The notes: a model not told the origin generated them from the sequence alone. Shown: positions 33,636 through 44,754, numbered from the stretch's first letter. The stretch is DNA of 64,000 nucleotides from Brachionus rotundiformis (GCA_016802295.1 JAESIW010000136.1:142177-206176), one strand, 5' to 3'. Numbers and translations are program-made.

Positions 33636-36300
33636 ATGTCGGACAGCATCCACACCGAACCACTTGATCGACAATTTCGTCTAATTTTTAACAAGACCAC
33701 CCAAAAGGAAGAACACGTACCAGCTCTTGTAAACTCGGTTTAATTAGTTTATAGTAAAAAATAAATTAAATCTTAAAGAACCGTATATTCAAAATAGAAC
33801 GCCAAATAATTCCCTACATAGCTCCACCATTATCCATCCTAAATCCGGCATCGCTAGATTTTAGTGCCAGCTTGGAACAATATGAAGAAAGACTTGGTTT
33901 TATAGAGCAAGATCTTCAATGGTTGCTGAGCTTACCCCATCAGAAATTTTGGTGCCAAATAGTTTATGACACAAATGCCCAAAACATGATAGATTCGTAT
34001 CTTAAGCTTGCACCCAGGCCTTATGATGTGAACAAAATTGATTTACCAATGCAAATAGTCAACATGCACAATTCAATTCATAGATTGGTGTTTTTGGTTT
34101 GCCTAAGAATGTCTACTTATAAAGAAAGTCGAGAAAACTTCATCAGCCAGAATGTGTTTGCTGATTTAATATATAAAAATTATCTCTTTGATATTCCAAA
34201 GATATTGGATTTGTGTATACTTTACGAGAAAAATCCAGTCCTTAATAAGATAATTCAAAATCTGTTCAGTATACAAAAAAGTTATTATGATGACTTTAAA
34301 GCAACCATCAAAGACATAATTAAAGCGATTGAGACAAGTAGGAGAACATTGCATTCAATTTTTGAATTGGGTTCCAAGTATGAAATTGGTGCGACCAAGT
34401 CTTTGGAATTTATAAGCGAAAAAATATCCAAAAATATGAAAGAAATTGTCGAAATAGTTTACTATTTGACTGATTTGTCAAGAACTTTATCAAATTTAAT
34501 TTCTATTCAGATCGATTTATCTCAATATCTATTTGACCAAAAATTTGAGTTTAAGTATAATATACCAATGTTTTGTTTAGGAAAAAAATTTAATCTTTTC
34601 TTAACAAGTATAAAGAACTTTATCGAAACAAGTCTCTTTGAAGTTGAAGAAATAATTGCTAAATTGAAAAAAAAAAGCTCTAATAGGTAATTTATTTAAA
34701 AAATTAAAATTAATTTATTAACTTTTATTCTTTTATATTTTCAAGAGAAGATATCAGCCTAATAAGAATAAAATTAAGTGGACTAAAATATGAAATGACC
34801 AAATTGTTCAGTTTAATATTTGATAATTCTTTATTAAAGCAAATAATGGATAGTTTAGATTCTCTTTCATCTAATGATAACACTCAACATTTAATAGAAT
34901 CGTTTATTAAAATATGTTGTGATATTTTAGATGATAAGCATTTTTTATGCTATTTTGAAGAAAAATTTAATTTCAGTGAGAAAATTGACTTAATTTTTCA
35001 ATTAAGTAGAGAAAAAATGTATGATAAAAAAAAAGTTTGAATTTTTATTAGGAACATTTTTTAATTTTAGAGACCAATCCCAGTATGAGTACATAATAGA
35101 TAATTTAAAGTCAAGTATACTTGAGTATTCCCGAAGCACAAAACTAAAGGCAAAATTTCAAAGCAAAGCTCCAAAATCTAATCTTACCAGAGTCGAAGCT
35201 GAGCCAACTTGCAGCAAAAATATAGCGTCTGAGAACACACCACTCCAGGCAGTTTTAGATTTTCTGCCAGATTTAGATCCAGGCTTAGTCAAGGTACCAA
35301 TTTACTTTTTTTTCTGTTTTACCAATTACCTTTGAATAGAAATGCCTTGATTACTACAATAATAATGTAGAACAAGTTATAAACGCTTTTTTGGAAAATA
35401 ATTTGCCACAATTTGAAGAACCTGAACAATCAGTGTAAGGTTTATATTCATAAAATATAAATTTTTTTAGCATTTATTTTAAGCCTGAATCCAAGCGAGC
35501 TTAACTCAAGAAAAAACATCTATGATAATGATGAATTTGACATTTTTAACAAGGATAAAATAGATCTATCCAAAGTTTATCTTGGCAAAAAGTAAGAATT
35601 TAATTTTTTCCATATTGTCATATTTAAATTAATAATCAAAGAAATGAAATAGAAAATTTTGATTTGGATAATAAAGAAGATGTTCGCAGGGACTTTGCCG
35701 TCTACGAGTATAGAGAAGATGATGTCTATGAAGATGAATATGATGATACTTATGACTCCAATTTTACGGCTAATGACAATTATGACGGACTTAACATAAA
35801 GTAGCCATCATTTTTAATATATTTTTAAATTTATGGTAAAATTTATGGTTAAATAACAAAAAAGACCACTGAATCAAAAGCTTGGTGTAAAAAAGAGGGA
35901 TATATTTGAGGCCGATTCAGATGAAGAGGAAGAAGAAGATGATGAGAAGCAGGACAAAGAGACTTCGGATGAAAAGCAATCTCAGCAACAGTCACAAAGA
36001 AGATTTGGAAATGAGGACGGGCCAAGAGGAAGCAAAAAATCGCAGCCTCACTTGGAAAAAAAATCGTATGTACCTCAGAACCAAGACCGAGGTAAACAAA
36101 AGCAAGTTCAGTTGCCGCAGAGGAAAAATTTTAGAAATAGGGCTCAGGGAGCGAAAGAAGTGCCGGAAGATGGTGCCACAGCTGCTCCAAAAAGTGAAGA
36201 AGAAATCAAACACGAAAGAAGGTGGAAGAATGATAACAAAGCATCGATTGCTCATCATAACCGCAAATTTTTATCAATGAAAAAAACAGGCTTTCTATGA
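33636..36300 (+). CDS. ASCC2: ASCC2, CUE-domain subunit of the ASC-1 complex
   Basis: ASCC2 binds K63-linked ubiquitin and recruits the ASCC3 helicase to alkylation damage and collided ribosomes. Eight exons: 33636-33728, 33779-34686, 34746-35018, 35071-35293, 35340-35434, 35484-35591, 35642-35800 and 35865-36300, about 764 residues (human 757). Markers: DLQWLLSLPHQKFWCQIVYD, LRMSTYKESRENFIS and LFDIPKILDLC in the N-terminal helical domain. The CUE domain is split across exons 4 and 5: LQAVLDFLPDLDPGLVK, then CLDYYNNNVEQVINAFLE. Downstream are IYDNDEFDIFNKDKIDLSKV, YEDEYDDTYDSN, an acidic run, and the basic tail NKASIAHHNRKFLSMKKTGFL-like end. All eight junction phases agree. Confidence 0.95.
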
Positions 36301-37314
36301 GCATTTTTAAATTAATAAAGTCTCTAATAAAATTAAATATATTTTTATTTTTAAATTAAATCAAATCATTTAAAATAAAAAAATTTCGATAGACATTTTT
36401 CTTTTAGAAAAAAATAATTTATTTTAAATATTCGCTTGATTGGTAAAATTAGTGAACAACTTTACCAATATCAGCTTAATTAGAAAATTACGCTTTTATA
36501 TTTAATGAGATAGTAATTTATAGGAAATATTATCTTAAATATTTAATATGTGTAGTACTTTTCAAACAAAATTATGAATTTGCCAACTATACGAGCAAAC
36601 ATTGCTAGAACCAAATTGGAAAAAAGCATACGCAACCATAAATGACTTAGCAGCTAAAGTAAATTAAATTCATTTATTTTTTTTTGCGCAATTACTAAAT
36701 TCTAATCATCTAATACTCATTCTTACAGGTATACGCAATTTATATAATTACTTTATGAAAAAAAAAATTATTTCGATGCTTCCCCGTTTTCTTGAGCAAA
36801 GGTAATACTTTAGCATTTGAGCATATTTTTTAAGAAGAGTATCGACCTCATTTGGCGTCTATTTGGTAATTTAATGATAAATTAATATCATAAATTTCTC
36901 TAAAATTATGTAATCTATAAAAAAATCTAAAAAATATTTTTTACTTTGATAACTAGTGTTTTGAAATAAACTATTTAGCTGGTTTTTATTTTATTTTATT
37001 TTTTTTTAAATTATTTTGTTGGGCAAATTAATAATATATACGTCATTCGAAATAAACTAAAAAATAAAATAAAAAATTTTAGAATCTAAAAAAACCTTAC
37101 ACGAAATTAGATTCCAATTTTTATATCTTAATATTCACATTTTTTCTAGCTTTTTTAATCATTTTATAATATAAAATTATTATTTAACTTAAAAAAAAAG
37201 TAATTGAGCAAATATTGTGAAATTTTCCAAGCTCGAGCAGACCATTGAAGCATTTGATACCAAGAAAGAGAGTATTTCAAAACCCGATTTGATCTTAATT
37301 GTCAAGCTTTGATT
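36301..37314. other. intergenic region before the stefin cluster
   Basis: 1.0 kb, AT-rich. No convincing frame; a short ATG-led stretch at 36573 lacks any stefin motif. It should hold the ASCC2 3' UTR and the promoter of stefin gene 1. Confidence 0.45.
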
Positions 37315-37785
37315 ATGCTTGATCAACTAATCACACCAATTGTCTGCGGTGGCCTTAACGAAACCATACCGGCAAACGACTACATACAAGATCTACTTAA
37401 TAATGTAAAGTGTTTTAATTTTGAACATTTTTATTATTTCCCAAGACCATGTCCAAAAATTCCTAGAATTCAATTTCTAAATAATTTAATTTAATAGCTA
37501 GAAAATGATATAAGACAAACTACGGACAAAAATTTTCGTTTTTTCCAAGCAATTGAGTTCAGGAGTCAAGTAGTGGCAGGACGTAATTTTTTCATAAAGG
37601 TAAATCAAATTATTTTTTTTTCTTTTAAAAAATGATAAATATTATAAAATAAATTCAAGGCTCATGTCGGTGAAGAGTACATACATGTTAAAGTATTTGT
37701 GCCTTTGCCAATAACAGGCGAAAAACCTCTCTTAGTAGACATTCAATTTGGTAAAACCAAGTCCGACGAAATAACTTATTTCTGA
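37315..37785 (+). CDS. stefin (type 1 cystatin) 1
   Basis: Stefins are cytosolic inhibitors of papain-like cysteine proteases. Three exons, 37315-37404, 37498-37599 and 37660-37785, give 105 residues. The N-terminal trunk contains CGGLNETIPAND, the first hairpin loop has the canonical QVVAG (FRSQVVAGRNFFIK), and the end VPLPITGEKPLLVD to SDEITYF matches the stefin tail. An eight-residue extension precedes the usual CGG start, so a downstream start cannot be excluded. It is one of four stefins within 5 kb. Its exon 2 (102 nt) and exon 3 (126 nt) have exactly the lengths of those in stefin 3. Confidence 0.88.
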
Positions 37786-37954
37786 CTTTAAATCATTGAA
37801 TAATTAATAAAAATAGCTTTTCTAATCTTATGTATAAATCATGTAAATAAATTTTTAAAATATTTTTATTTTTCTAAATATAATACATCATGACTTAATA
37901 ATCTGCATAATTATTTAACATTTGAATATTTAGATCTTGCTAATAGAAGATAGA

Positions 37955-38294
37955 ATGAGACTTGGAGGCATTGGCCATGAGAAACCGGCTGACCAGAATG
38001 TACAGCATTTAGTCGACCAAGTAATTTTTGTCAATATTTTCAATTAGTTTTAAACAATTTGTCCAGCTATCGGACGAAATTAGAACCAAAGCTAGAAAGA
38101 ATTATCCGGATCTGAGAGCAGTTTGCTACAAAGCTCAAATAGTCGCTGGAACAAATTACTTCATTAAAGTTCAAGCTGGTCAAGATTATTTGCATCTAAG
38201 AGTGTTTATGCCATTGCCTTGTTACAGTAGTAGGCCAGAGTTAACCAGCTTTAAACTAGCCAAGTCTAGTGACGATCCGATAGAATATTTTTAA
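37955..38294 (+). CDS. stefin (type 1 cystatin) 2
   Basis: Two exons, 37955-38020 and 38067-38294, give 97 residues. The N-terminus MRLGGIGHEKPAD keeps the paired glycines that enter the protease cleft. The loop reads QIVAG (KAQIVAGTNYFIKV), a conservative variant of QVVAG, and the C-terminal loop is MPLPCYSSRPELT. It ends SDDPIEYF. The first intron is in the same place as in stefins 1 and 3, but the second intron is missing. It starts only 170 bp after stefin 1, so it is a tandem duplicate. It should be a working inhibitor of cathepsin-like proteases. Confidence 0.9.
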
Positions 38295-38412
38295 ATTTTA
38301 TTAATAGAATAAACAATTAAAAAATTATTTTAAATTTTTAATGCACCCTCCAAAAAATTTTAACCAAATTAAAATTTAAGCTATTTATTATTCATTCAGC
38401 TTTTTTTTAACA

Positions 38413-39906
38413 ATGATCTACAACGAGCAATCATTAAATTGTCCAAATTGTAAAAATCGTTTTGAATCGCCGCGAATATTGCCATGTATGGAAAGCATTT
38501 GCATAAAATGTATAAATTCTTTGGACAGTTTTGAGTGCCCTTTTTGCTTCGGAGTCCACAATGTGCCTAGTGAAGGGTTTCCAGTCAATAAATCCCTGCT
38601 AAAAGTTCTAAATGCATTTGGTGAAGATAAAATTTTAGCTAAAAATGAGATCCAAAAGTACCGCTATCATCTCAAAAATGTCCAAGAATTACTCAATTAC
38701 TTGGACTGTGACTTGGATCAAGCCAAATCTGAGATAACAAAGTATTGCGAAAGCATAAAGAGTCAGATTGTTAGCACAATTGACCAACAAGTTAATTATC
38801 TAAATGATATCCGAGATGAGCTGGTTGACGAAGTCTACCTGTATGAAAAAGATTGCATCAAAACTCTTGAGCAAGAAAGTGGTGAGCTGAATTTTTTCAA
38901 AAATGTGGCCAATGATTGCCAAGCAGTGATTCAAAGTGAGGATTTTAAAAAAGCTGAATCGAAAGAGAAAATAGCTCGGGTGAGGAAAACCGAGTGGAAA
39001 CTAGGCACCCATAGAAAGAGATATAGAAATTTTTTATTCAAAAATGTGGACTTAATTTACCATGAGTTAAAAATCCAACAGTGTCCAGCAATTTTAAAAC
39101 GCAATTGTACTCAGATTGATCTGGATAGTTTTAAACAAATTGATTTATCCATAACCTTAATGAATGAATTTTTAGATATAAAAATTAAATTAAATCAATT
39201 AGAAAACAGAAATTTTGTTTTAAGTTATTTAAATAATTGCGATTTGGTATTTGAGTTGCGCAATCTTGACCAAATTGAACAAGTTAATAAATACTTCACG
39301 GACCATTTACAAACTTCCAAAGTTGATTTTTTGCTCAAAACTTTTAAAAATCGTATCATTTATCACAAATATTCTAAATTTAATAAAGAGTTGACAATTT
39401 TAAATGAAAATTTGCAAATAATTAATTCAACAGAGGTTAAAATTCACTTTAAAGACATTGTAGCGACTGATACGAAAATATTTTGTCTAAAAAAAAAACT
39501 CGACTCGATAACCATATACACTTGGAATCTAAGCAAATTGATGATTATAAAACAAAACTCTATTTTATATCCATTTACATCTAAAATAAAAAATCTATTC
39601 GAAAATGAGGAGTATTTGTTTTTTGAAGAAAGTGACTGTGTCAGTATGATAAGCAAAGATGGTCAATTGGTAGAGAAAATTTCCATTCAGAGTTATGTGG
39701 AAATAATTTGCTTTGAAAATGATTGTTTTTATGTTTATAATAAACAAGCTAATTCTATAGATGTTTTTGACTTTAATGGTTTGTTAATTAAGAGCTTAAA
39801 TTTAAAAAATTTTCCAAATTCTGAATTCAAATTTATTTTGGACAAAGAGAGTAATTTTTCGTGTTTCGACTTATCTTCTTTTAGACTGTATCTTCAAAAT
39901 TTTTAG
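38413..39906 (+). CDS. TRIM-like RING/coiled-coil protein
   Basis: A single exon of 497 residues. Residues 8-50 form a RING-like module: LNCPNCKNRFESPRILPC, then CMESICIKC and CPFCFG. The His of the CxHxxC step is replaced (CMESIC). A coiled coil follows (about 80-200; NEIQKYRYHLKNVQELLNYL, VNYLNDIRDELVDEVYLYEK). The C-terminal half (about 250-497) has repeated short beta-rich units with FxxN/GxL turns, consistent with a degenerate beta-propeller of the NHL/TRIM type. This layout is a large lineage-specific family in rotifers. Ubiquitin-ligase activity is possible but untested, given the altered RING. The gene sits within the stefin cluster. Confidence 0.7.
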   Translation: MIYNEQSLNCPNCKNRFESPRILPCMESICIKCINSLDSFECPFCFGVHNVPSEGFPVNKSLLKVLNAFGEDKILAKNEIQKYRYHLKNVQELLNYLDCDLDQAKSEITKYCESIKSQIVSTIDQQVNYLNDIRDELVDEVYLYEKDCIKTLEQESGELNFFKNVANDCQAVIQSEDFKKAESKEKIARVRKTEWKLGTHRKRYRNFLFKNVDLIYHELKIQQCPAILKRNCTQIDLDSFKQIDLSITLMNEFLDIKIKLNQLENRNFVLSYLNNCDLVFELRNLDQIEQVNKYFTDHLQTSKVDFLLKTFKNRIIYHKYSKFNKELTILNENLQIINSTEVKIHFKDIVATDTKIFCLKKKLDSITIYTWNLSKLMIIKQNSILYPFTSKIKNLFENEEYLFFEESDCVSMISKDGQLVEKISIQSYVEIICFENDCFYVYNKQANSIDVFDFNGLLIKSLNLKNFPNSEFKFILDKESNFSCFDLSSFRLYLQNF

Positions 39907-40166
39907 TTGTTGTGTTAAGAGTGTTAAAAATTAAATCAATAAATTGAGTAAATTGTTATTAATACTTAAAAAAATTTATTATATCATAAATAAAATTGTT
40001 ATGCTCGTGAAGCAGACATAATTTAAAGGCGTTGTTTTTAATTAAATCTGGAATTACCTAAATGTTTTAGTAAAAAATAAAAAATATATTTTACTGAAAA
40101 AAGATACACCCTTTGAAGCAATGTAGATTATAAAAGTGACAATACTATCTTTATTAAACCATTATT
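39907..40166. other. intergenic region between RING gene and stefin 3
   Basis: 260 bp, AT-rich, between two plus-strand genes; presumably holds the stefin 3 promoter. Confidence 0.4.
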
Positions 40167-40630
40167 ATGGAAAGTCAAGAACCTAAAAAAATTTTTTTTA
40201 TTGAAAATGAATCGGATGAATCACTTGAATTTGATCCAAAGGATTTTTATGATGTCACCTTGCCAGCTAATGATAGGGTGCAAAATTTAATTGATGATGT
40301 ATTTAAAAATAGTAATTATTTTTTTAGTTGATGAGAATTTTTTTTAAGCTAAGCGATGAAATAAAATCAAAAACTGGACTAGATGGTCAAAAACTGGAAG
40401 CACTTAGCTACAAAAGTGATATTGTTGTTGGAACTAATTATTTTGTCAAAGTAAATCAACATTAATTTCAATTTAAACAGATAATAAATAATTTTTTGTT
40501 TAAGGTTCGATCTGGTGATAAATATGTACATGTAAGAATTTTTTTACCATTTCCATATAAACATAGTTACAAAGAAGTCACAAGTGTACAGAATGATAAA
40601 AATCAATTTGACGATATTGAATATTTTTGA
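40167..40630 (+). CDS. stefin-like protein 3 with acidic N-terminal extension
   Basis: Three exons, 40167-40298, 40349-40450 and 40505-40630, give 119 residues, about 20 more than a usual stefin. The extension is acidic (ENESDESLEFDPKDFYD) and the trunk lacks the GG pair. The inhibitory loop reads DIVVG instead of QVVAG (YKSDIVVGTNYFVK), so the Gln and Ala are changed. Exon 2 and exon 3 lengths (102 and 126 nt) are identical to stefin 1, showing common descent. The C-terminus ends FDDIEYF. Inhibition may be weakened or retargeted. No long open frame exists, so the gene is easily missed. Confidence 0.82.
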
Positions 40631-41993
40631 TTTTTTTATAAATATACTAAAAAAAAGACACAAGTTTATTATATTTTTTAATAAATTTATAAATTTCTTT
40701 GGAAATATTTAGAATAAAAGGATAAAAAGATATCAGGTATTTGGTTGGGTGTCCCATTTACTTGTCTGGGATAAATAGCCATCATTTGATCAAAAAATTT
40801 TAATTAATCATTATGATTTTATTCATTTAAATAATAAAAATATTTTTTTTTCTATCAAAAACGATGAATGTCGTAAATTTTTTTAAAAAATTTATTAATT
40901 GCTGAGCCAGTCAACAAGTACAACTCACTTAACAAGAAGATAACCAAACTTAGAACATACCACCCTACATATTATCTCCTACACTCGATAGTTAGGTATA
41001 GTTTTTACTTAAATACTTTAGATTTTTTCCATAGACAACTTTGTTGTAAAACTCATTTTACCAAAAGTATATTGTGCTCTTAGCAAGACTAAAATTAGTA
41101 TTTTTAAGAGTTTTTTTGATCTAGATTTTTTTACCTGTATATTAGACTGTATTTTTATTCAAGTTTACTAGTCTACTGATAATTTTCATGCTACTTAAAT
41201 TGAATTGATTACTGATAAGTAAAGTAATTAGTGTCATCAAAAAAATAAACTTTATCTAGTATTAAATATTTTAATTTGATTTAATAGTAAAAAAATAATA
41301 TACCGTAATGCCTTGCCCCCTAATGCGGCACTTATTTTCAGAATTCTGGATTTTAATGTATGCATTTAACCCACTTTTTTTTCCAGATACGCTTCGACTA
41401 AAAATGCTGCAGTTAATGTCAAAATTTTGGTAAAAATGCCGCATTAAATATGTAAAAAATAATAAAAATTTTTTATTATTAATTTTAATTTTTTTTATTT
41501 TTTAATTTTGGTTATTTTTACATATTTTTTACATTTTTACCAAAATTTTGACATTAACTGCAGCATTTTCAGTCGCAGCGTATCTGGAAAAAAAAGTGGG
41601 TTAAATGCAGCATTAAAATCTAGAAATTCTGGTTTAAAGTGCAATGCATTAGGGGGCAAGGCATTACGGTAGTTATTGGTTTTTTATTTATTTATTTGTT
41701 TAAAAAATTATTTAGGAAAATTTTATTCCAGTCCAGTATGTCCAAATGGCGGCGCCTTCCTTTCAATCATGTTGATTGCCGAGATGATAAATAAAATTAT
41801 TTTATACTGAATGTATATAAGATATTATTAATCTCATTAATTAAAAAAATTAACTTTTAAATTTTGTTTTTATTCAAACATATTAATTAATATTACAAGA
41901 AATTATGCTCAAAAATGACGTCTATTAATAGTCAAAAGTTTAATAGAAAAAAAATGACACAAAAATTATAATTAAAGTTTTATCTAATTTAAG
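40631..41993. other. intergenic region containing a foldback element
   Basis: 1.36 kb between stefin 3 (+) and stefin 4 (-), which are tail to tail. Apart from the MITE at 41303-41669 I see only AT-rich sequence, with a slightly richer patch around 41725-41785 that I cannot assign. Confidence 0.45.
41303..41669. mobile_element. foldback MITE with TA target duplication
   Basis: The two halves are near-perfect inverted copies. The left end reads CCGTAATGCCTTGCCCCC and the right end GGGGGCAAGGCATTACGG. Each arm is about 150 bp, with inner arms such as TGTCAAAATTTTGGTAAAAA and its complement, around an AT-rich loop near 41455-41520. TA dinucleotides flank it (41301-41302 and 41670-41671), as for Tc1/mariner-type insertions. 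There is no coding capacity, so it is non-autonomous. Small arm differences (for example GCGGC against GCAGC) suggest moderate age. Confidence 0.85.
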
Positions 41994-42290
41994 CTAAAAG
42001 AATGCGACCTCGTCTTCGTGAGATTTACCAGCTTGGACACCACTTAATTGCGGCGGATTACCAGTATGTGGTAATGGCTTGTGAACCTTCAGATGTAAAT
42101 GTTGATCGCCTGCGTGAACCTTGATGAAATAGTTGGTTCCAGCTACCACTTGGCTTCTGAAACTGACTGCTTTCAAGTCTTTGGACTCATGGCCAGGAGC
42201 ATGAGTGGCCAGTTGGGGTTTAACTTGATTGACCAATTCTTGAATTTCCTCATTTGCGGGCTGAGCTTGTCCTAATCCTCCGACCATCAT
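41994..42290 (-). CDS. stefin (cystatin A/B type) 4, intronless
   Basis: A single-exon frame of 98 residues, the length of human cystatin A/B (98). It has the whole inhibitory wedge: MMVGGLGQ at the N-terminus, QVVAG at residues 47-51 (FRSQVVAGTNYFIKVHAG), and the second loop LPHTGNPPQL. It is the most canonical of the four stefins. Its base composition is less AT-rich than stefins 1-3, and it lacks both introns. It is therefore either a retrocopy or a conserved, highly expressed gene. Four CATATG sites lie about 370-435 bp upstream of its start. Confidence 0.94.
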   Translation of the reverse strand: MMVGGLGQAQPANEEIQELVNQVKPQLATHAPGHESKDLKAVSFRSQVVAGTNYFIKVHAGDQHLHLKVHKPLPHTGNPPQLSGVQAGKSHEDEVAFF

Positions 42291-43018
42291 TTTTGAAATT
42301 TATTTAACTCTTTTTTTTTGTTCAAGTAAAATATTTTCTTCTAAATGCTCGGTTATTTATAATCAAGTCCTTAATTCAAAATTTATTATATTTTTAGAAC
42401 GCCATTAGAAATTATAAGTTTAGAAAAAATTATGATAAACATTTTTTTGGGAATCGCCATTTTCCTTATTAATCATAAAAATGATTACAAGAATGTGCTT
42501 CTTGGCGAATAAGCTATTTGGAAGTAACGCAATAAAATATATTTAAAAATGATGACTAAACCGCTGCTTGGTTACATAATATGAAAATAAATCTTCAATC
42601 TTTTTTCGCAGTTATCCTAGATTGCGATGTCAAATAGGAGTTGTTTATATAAAACCAATCATATGAAAATCATATGATGATATCATATGGAGATAATATT
42701 TCAATTACTAACTAGCAATCATATGACTTAAATTGATAGAGCTCTTTATATATGATTTTAAAATATTAATCAAAAAAATTTGAATAGTTAGCTAAATTGA
42801 TTATGTGTTTTGATAAAATGCAAAACTAAATTAACAAAAAATTATATTGTGGTATTGTAAGATCAATTTTATTTCATTGTGGCTAGAAATTATTAAAAGA
42901 AGAAACATACTTCTATTTCAGTAAAAAATTATCCTTTATTTAAATTATTTATTTACAAAAAATAGCCTTGTTAAAAAGAAAATTGATGATTCATTAATTA
43001 ATTTGAACTTAACATAAC
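42291..43018. other. upstream region of stefin 4
   Basis: 728 bp without a gene. Four CATATG hexamers, mostly in the context ATCATATGA, occur at 42660, 42671, 42684 and 42720. They fit the CANNTG consensus of bHLH factors and could be regulatory for stefin 4, which reads away from here on the minus strand. Confidence 0.35.
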
Positions 43019-44092
43019 TTCCTTGTTTCAAAGCTCATCGTCAATTAACTTTCCGAGGATTTTCTCTAACAAAAAATGGAAAAAGGAAAATTTAATCTGA
43101 AATCTGAAAATATGTTATTATTTTAAATATTTTTAAAACAATATTAATTAAATTTTGTGCATTTTTATTAAATTGTAAAATAAATAGGCCTTAAAATTGT
43201 TTTGATAACTTTCATTAATGTTTATTAAAATTTTGATTTTATAATTTTTTTTAATTTAATAATTAAATTTAATTAAAAATAAAAATTTCAACAATATAAC
43301 AATTAATTTAAAAATGAATTGAAGGTTTATTTATTTTTATTTAAATATATTTTTCGAATATGAAATGAATTAAAAATTCTTAAATTTTATATTATTTTTG
43401 TAAATAAAGTTTATGTAAAAACAAAACAAACCTAATGATTTAGAGATTAAAAATAATTATAAAAATTTGAAATGAATAGAAATGTCACCCTCCTCTTTTC
43501 TCAACCGGGCTTGGGACCGGCTTTGGCAGAGTTATGACGGCCAACCTTTCCCTAAGAAGCCAGTGGGACGTTCATCATAAACAGCGCCACTCATCCGAGC
43601 ACTTGGCTGCGAACTCGGCAACTATTTAGACTAGCTTGGAACCACAAACCAAGCGACTTCTCTCTCACTCGAGATAAAGTCTTAACTTAAGGCTTCCAAA
43701 GTTACGTCTACCTGCAGAGGGTCAGCTGTACAGCAGATTCTCGCTCCTTTCGGATTCTATACTGGGAGATGGTCGAAGCCAGCGGCGCCCTCATACGACA
43801 AGACTTGGACAAAGACCCGTAGGCCTATGTACCCGCCATACAGCTCTTCTGCAGACTACGTGAAAGACCACACGCACATACGATGCATGTGGCTGCCACC
43901 ACCCTCCTCTTTTTTCATCAGGGCTTGGGACCTGCGGATCGGCAGAGTTATGGTGACTGCTTTTTGAATCTATTTTACAATTAGGAATATTTTTGATTTA
44001 AAAATGAATTGATTTCTTCCGAAATGTCATTCTATTTATACCCTTTGGTCTTTATGACTAATGATAACTAATTTAACTAATTTAGTTAATTT
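43019..44092 (+). repeat. segmental duplication, copy 2 (DEPDC1 3' fragment)
   Basis: A same-orientation copy of 26866-27945. It starts abruptly with the last codons of DEPDC1 (SSLFQSSSSINFPRIF), includes the stop and 3' flank, and carries a second GC-rich element at 43481-43955. There is no upstream DEPDC1 coding sequence here, so the coding part is a pseudogene fragment. Differences from copy 1 are few (for example near 43057-43063, 43252-43260 and 43970-43980), indicating a recent event. Confidence 0.88.
43481..43955. mobile_element. GC-rich dispersed element, copy 2
   Basis: Nearly identical to 27331-27806, with the same GTCACC/GGTGAC ends and the same terminal direct copies. It was probably carried here inside the larger duplication rather than by its own transposition, because homology continues well beyond it on both sides. 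Confidence 0.6.
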
Positions 44093-44754
44093 ATTTTATT
44101 AAAAAATTCAAGTCAATTTCTAAGAAATTCTTTCTGTTAAAGAAATGAAAACATAAAAATTTCATCCTATTTATACTCCTTTGTCTCCATGAATGATGAG
44201 AATTAATTTAACCAATTTTTCTTTTAAAATTATTTAAGCTTTTGAACAAAGTTTTAAATGTCATAGATTATTGTTCCAAAACACAATTGACTTCAAAAAA
44301 AATTTGATAACATAGAAACTATTTAAATTATTAAGATTTTATGATATAACTCTTACAATACTTAACTATATTAAACTCATGTAGGAAATCAGTGTGGTAA
44401 AACCAACACTCCTAAGGTAGAAGGGAATGATCAGAGAATTCCGGGTCTGTGAAGCAATAGTACAGCTTCGGCATGTATTTATAATGGAAGGAATACATAT
44501 AAAGATCCATACATGGCCTTTAAATGGACATCTCAGTGTAAGGTAGCATGGGGCTCATCAAAATGAAGATGAAATAATTGTGGAAATCAAAAGCAATGAG
44601 CCCATGCACCAGAAGGAGTAAATAAAAAAAAATAATTTAACAAAGGATATATTAGATAATTTATTTTAAAAAAACTCTTGTTAAATAAATAGTAAAAATT
44701 AAAAATAAAGTCAGCTTAAAAAACATTCAAATGACTGAATTAAAAAATATTAAA
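44093..44754. other. intergenic region with possible FLYWCH-type relic
   Basis: No intact gene. Around 44100-44230 is a diverged extra copy of the sequence at the end of the duplication (CTATTTATA...CCTTTGTCTCC...). At about 44470-44620 the plus strand shows broken pieces, NGRNTYKDPYMAFKW, SQCK, then, in another frame, IIVEIKSNEPMH. Together these resemble a decayed FLYWCH zinc finger (WxC..C..HxH type), a domain often carried by transposons. Stops and a frame change show it is not functional. The identification is tentative. Confidence 0.3.

Noticed and set aside
35019..35070. Reading ASCC2 straight through 35019-35070
   Set aside because: The frame stops, and the GTATGA...TTTTAG intron joins SREK to DQSQYEY in phase, as expected from the family.
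36052..36300. Separate small basic-protein frame at 36052-36300
   Set aside because: It is the end of the ASCC2 last exon (35865-36300) in the same frame, not an independent gene.
36573..36650. Possible fifth stefin or small gene starting at an ATG near 36573
   Set aside because: It has no GG start, no QVVAG-like loop and no downstream exon that fits.
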